A DNA stretch of 42,442 bases from assembly GCA_947166515.1 (NCBI GenBank), contig CAMVEM010000005.1:1-42442 (forward strand). Direction: 5' to 3'. Shown here one piece after another: positions 22,664 to 30,395 of this stretch. How positions within the stretch are numbered: position 1 is the first letter of the stretch; each line of letters begins with the position of its first letter. The notes under the pieces are model-generated. The model saw only the letters and a program-made list of their open reading frames with translations, was not told where the DNA came from and did no database searches. The stretch is from an uncultured Clostridia bacterium (GTDB lineage Bacteria; Bacillota; Clostridia; Oscillospirales; Ruminococcaceae). Both the position numbers and the translations under genes were made by a program.

Positions 22664-25066
22664 ATGATAAAAGGATTTGAAAAAAAGCCGGCGGCGTTTG
22701 CTGCCGAAGTCAGGAATACGGCAGAAGAGCACAGTCTTGAAGAGCTTATCGACAAGGCGCGCTCCAAACAGGACGCTGTATCCGCTTACGCGGCAGTGTT
22801 CCTTGCAGTACAGAAAAGTCTTAAGCTTACACCTTTCGACACGCAGATAATAGCCGGAGGATTTCTCGACGACGAGAACATCGCGGAACTCGCTACCGGC
22901 GAGGGAAAGACGATAGCTGCGGTATTCGCAGCTTTCATGTCGGTGTGCAGAGGCGAGCGCGTCCATATACTCACATTCAACGACTATCTGGCAAAACGCG
23001 ACCGCGAGTGGATGAAGCCGGCGTACGATCTTCTTGGCGTATCGACTGCGTACATCACCGAAGCTGTTCCGCGCAAGGAACGCAGAGCCGCTTACAAAGC
23101 AGACGTGCTGTATTCCACAGTCAAAGAATGCGGATTCGATTTTCTGCGTGATTTTCTCGTGTTCCCGCCGGACGAACCGGTCGCCGGATATTACGGGAAA
23201 GTGATCGTTGACGAAGCGGATTCGCTGCTTATCGACGAAGCGAGGATACCGATGATCGCCGCCGGAGTCATGGACGTTGACAAGGACGAGGAGCTCCCGG
23301 ATATCCTATCGTTCGCAGAACAGCTCGGCGAGCAGGATTTCGGCACGGACGAGAGCACAGGTCAGGCATTCCTCACGCCGTCCGGAGAAAAAAAGGCGGA
23401 ACAGCACTTCGGGCTCGACAACATCTACGACGAAGAAAACAACGACCTTCTGTCAAAGCTGAATGACTGTCTGAAAGCGCTTTATGTTCTGAAAGAAGAC
23501 AAGGATTATATCGTGAAGGACGGCGCGGTGCGCATAATCGACGTGTTCACGGGACGCGTCGCCGAGAATCGCAGCTACCCCGGCACGCTGCAGTCGGCTG
23601 TAGAGCTCAAACACGGACTTTCCGTGACCGAGCGCGGCGTTATCATGGGAAGCATACCGGTGCAGTTCTTCCTGCGCCAGTATAAGAGCGTCGCGGGAAT
23701 GACCGGCACCGCCATGAGCGCGAAGGACGAGTTTGCGGAGCTGTACGGCCTGATCGTAAAGCACATCGACCCGAACACTCCCTCCCGCCGCGAGGATCTT
23801 CCGATAGCCGTTTACTACGACGAGGACAGCAAACTGAAAGCAGTCGCGGAAGAAGTCGTAAAAGCGCACGAAAAGCGTCAGCCTGTGCTTATCGGAACTG
23901 CTGATATATCACAGAGCGAGAAGCTCTCCGCCATTCTGAACGAAGCCGGTATAGAGCATAACGTCCTGAACGCAAAGAACGACGAGCTCGAAGCGGAAAT
24001 AATCAAGAATGCCGGAATGCCCGGAGCAGTCACGGTCTCGACCAATATGGCAGGACGCGGCGTTGATATAAAGCTCGGCGGCGCAGACGAGAAATTCCGC
24101 GATGAAGCTGTCGAAACCGGCGGATTGTACGCTATCGGCACATTTCTCGCCGAAAGCGCGCGCATAAACGACCAGCTCCGCGGACGTTCGGCGCGTCAGG
24201 GCGACCCCGGGCAGAGCAGGATCTTCGTATCGCTCGACGAACCGATCATGAAGATATGCAAGCTGAAAAAGCTCGTAGGAGCAGGCAGATATCCCGATCC
24301 GACCACGGAAGAGATCACCGAAAAAGCGGTGGTGAAGGAAGTATCGCGGCTGCAGGTGATAATGCAGGGCAAAACGCTCGACGAGCGTGTAAGACTGCTG
24401 AAATTTACGACAATAGGCGAAAAGCACCGCGACCTGACATTCGGACTGAGACGCAGATATCTCAGCGGAGAAAAAGAACCCACGATCTGGCAGAACAGCT
24501 TCCCGGATCTGTATGAAGAAGCGGAAAAGAAATACGGCGCGGACGCGCTGCGTAAAACGCAGGCCGAATATGTCTCCGCGTTGATAAACATACACTGGAA
24601 CAGATATCTTGAATATACCTCATTCCTGCGCGAGGGCATACATCTTACCGCGATAGGCGGCAAAGACCCTGCCGAGGAATACAACATCGGCTGCGAGGAA
24701 TACTATGAATCGATAGGAGAAAGCATAACTGAGGACATGGGCACCGCTCTGGAAGAGCTTATCGAAAAGACTCCCGACGGGCTTAAGATACCTGTCCCGA
24801 AGAAGATATACACCTACCTGCTCGAAGATACCGGCGACGAGCTCGAACGCCGCACTCTTGCGGAATTTCTCGACGGCCCCGACACAGAGGACGAGGAATA
24901 CGCCGAATACTACTCCGACGAAGCCGACGAACAGGAAGAAACATCGGAAGAAGAAACTTTGGAAAACGAGCCGGAAGATAAACAGAAAAACGAACAGGAA
25001 GCTCCGGCAAAGGAGAAGAAAGGCTTCTTCTCGAAGCTGTTCGGAAGCCGGAAGGACAGCAAATGA
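22664..25066 (+). CDS. secA2: SecA-type preprotein translocase ATPase, accessory form (SecA2-like)
   Basis: The 800-residue protein has all SecA helicase motor motifs: Walker A ATGEGKT (77-83), Walker B/DEAD-like VDEADSLLIDEAR (182-194), GMTGTA, STNMAGRGVDIKLG and LRGRSARQGDPG. It lacks the C-terminal cysteine zinc motif that binds SecB and phospholipid in housekeeping SecA. Instead it ends in a long acidic stretch followed by KKGFFSKLFGSRKDSK, a short basic amphipathic end. Length and tail suit an accessory SecA2. No SecY2 or Asp protein is nearby. The start ATG at 22664 gives MIKGFEKKPA, and the earlier frame lies inside a G element. The stop overlaps the next gene by 4 bp. Confidence 0.85.
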   Translation: MIKGFEKKPAAFAAEVRNTAEEHSLEELIDKARSKQDAVSAYAAVFLAVQKSLKLTPFDTQIIAGGFLDDENIAELATGEGKTIAAVFAAFMSVCRGERVHILTFNDYLAKRDREWMKPAYDLLGVSTAYITEAVPRKERRAAYKADVLYSTVKECGFDFLRDFLVFPPDEPVAGYYGKVIVDEADSLLIDEARIPMIAAGVMDVDKDEELPDILSFAEQLGEQDFGTDESTGQAFLTPSGEKKAEQHFGLDNIYDEENNDLLSKLNDCLKALYVLKEDKDYIVKDGAVRIIDVFTGRVAENRSYPGTLQSAVELKHGLSVTERGVIMGSIPVQFFLRQYKSVAGMTGTAMSAKDEFAELYGLIVKHIDPNTPSRREDLPIAVYYDEDSKLKAVAEEVVKAHEKRQPVLIGTADISQSEKLSAILNEAGIEHNVLNAKNDELEAEIIKNAGMPGAVTVSTNMAGRGVDIKLGGADEKFRDEAVETGGLYAIGTFLAESARINDQLRGRSARQGDPGQSRIFVSLDEPIMKICKLKKLVGAGRYPDPTTEEITEKAVVKEVSRLQVIMQGKTLDERVRLLKFTTIGEKHRDLTFGLRRRYLSGEKEPTIWQNSFPDLYEEAEKKYGADALRKTQAEYVSALINIHWNRYLEYTSFLREGIHLTAIGGKDPAEEYNIGCEEYYESIGESITEDMGTALEELIEKTPDGLKIPVPKKIYTYLLEDTGDELERRTLAEFLDGPDTEDEEYAEYYSDEADEQEETSEEETLENEPEDKQKNEQEAPAKEKKGFFSKLFGSRKDSK

Positions 25067-26631
25067 CACTTTACATGACCGACCTTGACGGCACGCTGCT
25101 CGACAATTCCGGAAAGCTGAAACCGAGAGCTGCCGATATGCTAAACAGCTTCATCGAAAACGGCACGCTGTTCTCATACTGCACCGCGCGCGGGATAGCT
25201 ACCGCCGGAGAGATAACGAAGCGGCTACAGCTGCGCACTCCGGTGTCGGTGATGAACGGTGTGTTCATCTACGACCCGGTGACCGGCGAATATCCCGTGA
25301 AGAACATTTTCACGGCAGAACAGGCGAAGCTTCTTAAAAAAGCGATAACCGAAAACTCCGAAACTCCCATGGTATTCGCCCTTATCGACGGGAAAGAGCG
25401 CGTCAGCTTCATTGAAAACTCTCCGAACCTGAAAGGACATCTTTCAAGGCGTAAAGGCGACAGGCGCCGCCGGCCGCTCAGCGACTATGACGGGCTTTTC
25501 GACGGCGAAGTATATTATGCGGCATTCATAAATCCGAAGAACAAGCCGGAGCTCGACCGTGTGTTCTGCGCAGAAAACGGCTTTATGAGCACATACTACA
25601 CCGATACATATGACACCCGCGACAACTGGTATGAGATATTTCCGATAACTGCAGGAAAAGCCAATTCAGCCCGGAAAATCAAGGAGCTCACAGGCGCGGA
25701 CGAGCTGGTCGTGTTCGGAGACAACGCAAACGATATATCCATGTTCGCGGCGGCCGACAGAAAATATGCGGTAGAAAACGCAATACCCGAGCTGAAAGAG
25801 CTCGCAGACGGCGTTATCGGATCAAACGAGCGCTGCGGCGTACCCGAATTCATCGAAAAGGATATATATCCGGTGTTCGGCTATACGCGCCCTGAGACGT
25901 CCGAGCCGGACGAAGCGCGGTTCGCCGCGTCCGTCGCGAAAGCTCTTGAGCGCGAAAGGACAACTATCGGAACTCTCAACGAAAAAACAGTGCATCACAC
26001 ACTCAAATGCTATTACTGCGACGAATCCGGCCACGAGGCAAAGATAGGCGGTCTGTATGCCGACGGCGTGGGCGAAAACGGCATTTTTGAGATACAGAGC
26101 GCTAATTTCGGCTATCTTTCAAAAAAACTGCCGCAGATGCTATCGGCGAGCCATGTGACGGTCATCTACCCGTACGCGAAGATAACGCACAACTATTCGA
26201 TAAACAGTCAGACCGGCGAGATAATGTCCGTCACGAAGCATACCGACAGCTCTTATTCAAAGCTGTTCCTTGAGCTGTACCGGATGAAGGCGTTTCTCAC
26301 AAATCCGAACCTCACGGTGCTGATATCGTTCCTGGAAATCGACAAGAAGCTGTTCTACAAGGACGAACGGAAGATACGCCGGAAGGGAATGAAAAAAGAG
26401 AAGATCCCGAAGAAGCTGCTCAGCGAGATACGCCTCGACTGTGCGGAAGACTATAAGGTATTTCTGCCGGAAGGACTGCCAAAGCGTTTCACAAAGGCGG
26501 AGCTACAGAAGCTCATACGCACGACGGACGCGGGGCTGATGCTCTCGGTGCTCGAATTTGTTGGAACAGTCATACGCGCAGGAAAAAGCGGAAACAGCAT
26601 AGTTTATGAACTTGTGGAAACGGAGCAATGA
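25063..26631 (+). CDS. HAD phosphatase fused to PD-(D/E)XK-like and winged-helix domains
   Basis: The 522-residue protein begins with a Cof-type HAD hydrolase (1-270): DLDGT at 7-11, the lysine of GKA at 199 and GDNANDISMF at 219-228. These are complete catalytic motifs for a small-molecule phosphatase. Residues 300-470 form a separate domain, starting TLNEKTVHHTLKCYY, with Asp334 in YADG and Glu343/Gln345 in FEIQ. The spacing resembles a PD-(D/E)XK nuclease core with glutamine in place of lysine. Residues 472-522 (KRFTKAELQKLIRTTDAGLM...IRAGKSGNSIVYEL) look like a winged helix. Such nuclease-like plus winged-helix proteins also occur alone in Firmicutes, so this is a fusion. It overlaps secA2 by 4 bp. 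Confidence 0.75.
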   Translation: MTLYMTDLDGTLLDNSGKLKPRAADMLNSFIENGTLFSYCTARGIATAGEITKRLQLRTPVSVMNGVFIYDPVTGEYPVKNIFTAEQAKLLKKAITENSETPMVFALIDGKERVSFIENSPNLKGHLSRRKGDRRRRPLSDYDGLFDGEVYYAAFINPKNKPELDRVFCAENGFMSTYYTDTYDTRDNWYEIFPITAGKANSARKIKELTGADELVVFGDNANDISMFAAADRKYAVENAIPELKELADGVIGSNERCGVPEFIEKDIYPVFGYTRPETSEPDEARFAASVAKALERERTTIGTLNEKTVHHTLKCYYCDESGHEAKIGGLYADGVGENGIFEIQSANFGYLSKKLPQMLSASHVTVIYPYAKITHNYSINSQTGEIMSVTKHTDSSYSKLFLELYRMKAFLTNPNLTVLISFLEIDKKLFYKDERKIRRKGMKKEKIPKKLLSEIRLDCAEDYKVFLPEGLPKRFTKAELQKLIRTTDAGLMLSVLEFVGTVIRAGKSGNSIVYELVETEQ

Positions 26632-26632
26632 T

Positions 26633-27100
26633 ATGGGGCTGTTCGGAAGAAATTACGGAAATGACAAAGAATATGATGATGACACAGAGATCTACGATGC
26701 GGACGAGGAATACGACCTGTACGCAGACAGCGCTCTGTTCATCGAGGCACCGCCCTTGCAGACCACGACGCTGACCGTATATCCAAGAGATATTTACAGT
26801 CTCGATACCGATGCTGTGCTTGAAAATGCTAACGAGCTGCCATATGATCTCAGATATTATCTCGACACAAGGCGCGCGTTCTCGCGGGCTCTTGAAAGCT
26901 GCCGCGAGGAGATCACGGGCTTTGAGAGCTATGAGGGCGGGCGGTCTGCGGAATACTCCGCCGGCTTCGACTATGACGGAAACGACATAATGATATATTT
27001 TACTCTGAGCCGTGAGGGCGACAGCGCAGGATATGTGTTTACGGCACATATCATAGTAAACGGACAGTCTGCACCGCAGCTCGAAACAACATACTATTAA
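26633..27100 (+). CDS. Small acidic protein of unknown function
   Basis: The 155-residue protein starts MGLFGRNYGN, followed by an Asp/Glu/Tyr-rich stretch (about 11-33), then a compact alpha/beta region with RDIYSLDTDAVLENANELPYDLR and a beta-rich end. No signal peptide, membrane segment or catalytic motif is visible. The ATG at 26633 lies 1 base after the HAD-fusion stop with GGAG seven bases upstream. It is part of the secA2-HAD run and may act with it. Confidence 0.7.
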   Translation: MGLFGRNYGNDKEYDDDTEIYDADEEYDLYADSALFIEAPPLQTTTLTVYPRDIYSLDTDAVLENANELPYDLRYYLDTRRAFSRALESCREEITGFESYEGGRSAEYSAGFDYDGNDIMIYFTLSREGDSAGYVFTAHIIVNGQSAPQLETTYY

Positions 27101-27119
27101 TTCGGGAGGTATGAACTGC

Positions 27120-28613
27120 ATGATAAGACCCGCACCGCTTTTCAGCGACAATATGGTATTACAGAAAGGAAAGAACATCGCCGTTTTCGGCAAAGGCGCC
27201 GACGGCGAACGCGTGAACGTCAAGTTCGGAAGCGATACCGCGTCCGCGGTCGTTTCCGGCGGAGAGTGGAAAGTAATGCTCCCCGCGCGCGAAAAATACG
27301 AACGTTACCTTGAAATGACCGTCACGGGCGAGGGATATTCCCGCACATTCAGAAATATCGCAATAGGCGAAGTATGGCTCGCCGGCGGCCAGTCGAATAT
27401 GGAGTACGAGCTGCAGAACTGCACCACCGGAAAACAGCATTTAGAGAACGACAAGCCGGACGTGCGCTTCTATTACACACCGAAAATAAACAGTCTTGAG
27501 CCCGACTACGAAAAAACAGTGGCAAACACCGGCTGGAACCTTTTCGAGGGAGAGAGCCCCAAAAGCTGGTCGGCAGTCGGATATATCTTCGCAAAGGAGC
27601 TTTCCGAGCGACTCGGCTGCACAGTCGGCGTTATCGGCTGCAACTGGGGCGGCACGAAAGCCTGCCACTGGATGAGCGAGGAAAGCTTAAAGAGCGACAC
27701 AGATATGCGTTTCGACTATGACAAATACCTCGCGCTCATCAAAAACAACTCCCCCGAACAGCTCACCGAAATATACCGCGAATACGAGCGCTACAACGCC
27801 GACTGGGAGCACAGAAGAGACGAATATTACGCAAACACTCCCGACCCGACATGGGAAGACTGCCTTAAAGCATGCGGAGAGTGCCGCTATCCCGGACCTC
27901 CCGTTCCGCTCAATCCGTTCAGCCCCACCGCGCTCTACCGAAGCATGATAAAAGTCGTGTGTCCGTACACGCTCGCGGGATTTATTTACTATCAGGGCGA
28001 GAGCGACGACGACAACCCCGGTGCTTACTACAAGATGCTCCGCGGACTTATCGGACTCTGGCGCTCCGACTGGGGCGATGACGAGCTCCCGTTCATGATC
28101 GTCCAGCTCCCCATGCACAGCTACGTCGGCGATACGCGCACCGAAAACTGGTCGGTGATACGCGAGGCGCAGGACAAAGTGTACCGCACGATAAAGAACA
28201 CCGGACTTGCCGTCTGCATAGACTGCGGCGAGTTCAACGAGATACACCCGCATGATAAAGAGCAGGTCGCGCACAGACTTTGCTTACAGGCAATGTATAA
28301 TGTTTACGGCGACAGAAATGAAGAATACAACGCGCCGATATTTGATTCCTGCGTACAGAAAAACGGCGGCATCGAAGTCACTGTCAGAACTTCAACACCG
28401 CTCGAAAAGCGCACGGAATTCACCGGTTTCAAGCTCGCCGGAGCTGACGGCGAATACAAGCCCGCAGACTGCACATTAAGCGGCAATAAGATCTTCGTGT
28501 CCTCGCCGGACGTTCCCGAGCCGCTCCATATCCGCTATCTGTGGATCAACTATTCGGCGGATATCCCGATATACAATAAGGCGGGACTGCCGTTAGCCCC
28601 GTTCAGAGCGTGA
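27120..28613 (+). CDS. Sialate O-acetylesterase (SGNH hydrolase), cytoplasmic
   Basis: The 497-residue protein belongs to the SIAE family, which removes O-acetyl groups from sialic acids or related sugars. It starts IRPAPLFSDNMVLQKG, a typical SIAE N-terminal strand. It has the nucleophile block AGGQSNMEYEL (about 83-93), the oxyanion region IGCNWGGTKACHWM, WYQGES-like IYYQGESD, and a DxxH-like block EIHPHDKEQVAHRL. It lacks a signal peptide, so the substrate must be imported. The ATG at 27120 was preferred because GGGAGG lies ten bases upstream; the ATG at 27111 is too close to that site. Confidence 0.9.
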   Translation: MIRPAPLFSDNMVLQKGKNIAVFGKGADGERVNVKFGSDTASAVVSGGEWKVMLPAREKYERYLEMTVTGEGYSRTFRNIAIGEVWLAGGQSNMEYELQNCTTGKQHLENDKPDVRFYYTPKINSLEPDYEKTVANTGWNLFEGESPKSWSAVGYIFAKELSERLGCTVGVIGCNWGGTKACHWMSEESLKSDTDMRFDYDKYLALIKNNSPEQLTEIYREYERYNADWEHRRDEYYANTPDPTWEDCLKACGECRYPGPPVPLNPFSPTALYRSMIKVVCPYTLAGFIYYQGESDDDNPGAYYKMLRGLIGLWRSDWGDDELPFMIVQLPMHSYVGDTRTENWSVIREAQDKVYRTIKNTGLAVCIDCGEFNEIHPHDKEQVAHRLCLQAMYNVYGDRNEEYNAPIFDSCVQKNGGIEVTVRTSTPLEKRTEFTGFKLAGADGEYKPADCTLSGNKIFVSSPDVPEPLHIRYLWINYSADIPIYNKAGLPLAPFRA

Positions 28614-28622
28614 GAAGATTCG

Positions 28623-28852
28623 CCCTACCCCCTGCCCCCTCCCCTAAAGGGGAGGGGGTTCTGTTTTATTCCGCGGGGGGGCGGAGCCCCCCACACCCCT
28701 CCTGTTTGCAGGGTGCGGGGTGTCTCCCCGAACGCGGGCGAGGTGGAGCTTTTGCAAAGCAAAAGCCACAGAGAGGGCTGACCGACAGACTCGAAACCCC
28801 ACAAGAAGAAAAAACAAGCCCCCTCCCCTTGGGGAGAGGGTTGGGGGTGGGG
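28623..28852. repeat. E element, second full copy (230 bp)
   Basis: Ends CCCTACCCCCTGCCCCCTCC and GGGGAGAGGGTTGGGGGTGG form inverted repeats, as at 2892-3101. The left end has the palindrome CCCCTCCCCTAAAGGGGAGG. Inner hairpins include CGGGGGGGCGGAGCCCCCC and GCTTTTGCAAAGCAAAAGC. It fills the gap between two convergent genes. Confidence 0.75.
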
Positions 28853-28856
28853 CCAC

Positions 28857-29279
28857 TCATTCTTTATACGGCCTGCCGCATTCGCTGCAGAATCTTCCTT
28901 TGTTCTCAGTTCCGCAGTCCGGACATTTCCACGGCTTTATCGGTGCTTTCCCACCGCACTCCGGACAGAACTTCGATGTGTTCTCACTTCCGCAGCCGCA
29001 TACCCAGCGCGTATCGTCGATCCATTTTCCGGTAGAAACCGGAGATCCCGGCATACCGTTGCTGATCAGCTCGTTAAAACCGCCGGGATTCATCATATTG
29101 GGCGGACCATACATCATCTGAGGCGGTCCATAAAGCGCCTGCACAGGCGGCTGCATCTGCACAAGTCCCTGAAGCTGAGGCTCATTACTGAGCATCTCTT
29201 TAAACTTACGCTCAATCTCAGCTTTCTCTTCATCTGTCATTTTACCATTTTTATTGCTCTTTCCGTGGCTCTTCATCAT
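28857..29279 (-). CDS. Small protein with two C-terminal zinc ribbons
   Basis: The 140-residue protein has a charged N-terminus (about 1-40), a proline/methionine/glycine-rich linker (ALYGPPQMMYGPPNMMNPGG), and two zinc-ribbon units: CGCGSENTSKFCPECGG and CPDCGTENKGRFCSECGR. Such double ribbons often mediate protein or nucleic-acid contacts. The function is unknown. Its start overlaps the stop of the upstream flippase-like gene by 4 bases, so it is translationally coupled and probably acts with that membrane protein. Confidence 0.78.
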   Translation of the reverse strand: MMKSHGKSNKNGKMTDEEKAEIERKFKEMLSNEPQLQGLVQMQPPVQALYGPPQMMYGPPNMMNPGGFNELISNGMPGSPVSTGKWIDDTRWVCGCGSENTSKFCPECGGKAPIKPWKCPDCGTENKGRFCSECGRPYKE

Positions 29280-30352
29280 TGCTCTCCTTTTGCTTCGATC
29301 TCCTTCATTACATCTGCCGCATTGGTGAGATCCACGCCGCTCTTCGCCATTTTCAGATTAATGCCTATGCCGACGATTATCGGCAGATAAAATGTCAGGA
29401 AACGCCAGATAAACATCGAAACTCCGGTGTAATAGTCGCCGAATATAGGCTTGAAAAACGCCGCGTAGCTGCCTTCTGCTGCTCCCATAGCTCCTGGGAG
29501 CGGTACGAATGCCGAGATCATCAGCACGAACGCCTGGCACGAAATGATCGTGAAGAAATCCGTATCATGCGGGATATCAAAGCCTATGTAGATCACAAAT
29601 GTGATCGAGAAATACACCATAAGCTGTATGACCGTCACGATGAACATTTTGAAGATCATCATAGGCTGGCTTTTTATGAAGATGAAATTCTTGTAGTAAG
29701 TCTCAAGCTCGCGGTCAATGTATTCGAGCGCATAATCAACGTTCTTTATTATGCGTATCTTTCCGAGCAGTCTCACCAGAATGTGCGCCAGCTTGGTAGT
29801 AGCTTTTCTGAAAAACGCGAGCATAAGCAGCAACACGATAACGATCGTATTAACGATAAATCCGACTATAACGAGGAAAGTCAGCGGTTTCAGATCTCCA
29901 TCGGTGAACATCGGAAGCTTGCACACCAGAAAAATCACCGAATATACAGTCAGCGTGAACTGATATACGATGAACTTGCTCAGAAGCGCCGTCATAGCCG
30001 TTCCAAGAGAAACTCCCTTCTGCATGTAGGTATATACCTGCATGGGCTGGCCTCCCGAAGCGAACGGCGTTATGCAGTTGAAATACTGCCCGACCATGGT
30101 GACAAGAAACGTCGTTCTGAATTTGATTTTCGGGTCAAGACTTCTCGCCGCAAAATGCACAGCTATGCCTTCTGCAAGCCAGTAAACCACCATGCATAAC
30201 ACTGCAAGCACCAGAAACAGCGGGTTAAGCTTCGCCAGAGCGCCGAATATGTTCTCGGGACCTTCCATGAACAGAACGACGACCATTATCACGAATGCTA
30301 TGCCGCAGATTATCAGATTTAATTTGTTGCTCTTCTTTTTTCCCATTAACAT
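29276..30352 (-). CDS. Lysylphosphatidylglycerol synthase-type flippase domain membrane protein (YbhN/UPF0104-like)
   Basis: The 358-residue protein has about eight transmembrane helices and the family motif GQYFNCITPFASGGQPMQVYTYMQKG, with LPGAMGAAEGSYAAFF near the C-terminus. This is the integral membrane half (flippase) of MprF-type proteins, here without the aminoacyl-transferase domain. Such stand-alone domains may move lipids or lipid-linked sugars. It lies between metG and the zinc-ribbon gene. The ATG at 30352 follows AAAGGTAATTG. Confidence 0.83.
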   Translation of the reverse strand: MLMGKKKSNKLNLIICGIAFVIMVVVLFMEGPENIFGALAKLNPLFLVLAVLCMVVYWLAEGIAVHFAARSLDPKIKFRTTFLVTMVGQYFNCITPFASGGQPMQVYTYMQKGVSLGTAMTALLSKFIVYQFTLTVYSVIFLVCKLPMFTDGDLKPLTFLVIVGFIVNTIVIVLLLMLAFFRKATTKLAHILVRLLGKIRIIKNVDYALEYIDRELETYYKNFIFIKSQPMMIFKMFIVTVIQLMVYFSITFVIYIGFDIPHDTDFFTIISCQAFVLMISAFVPLPGAMGAAEGSYAAFFKPIFGDYYTGVSMFIWRFLTFYLPIIVGIGINLKMAKSGVDLTNAADVMKEIEAKGEQ

Positions 30353-30395
30353 CAATTACCTTTATCTGAAGACAGGACCGGATATATCCGTGCCG

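Noticed and set aside
29279-30199. Long plus-strand open frame (306 codons) opposite the flippase-like gene
   Set aside because: It is antisense to a well-supported membrane protein and has no family features.
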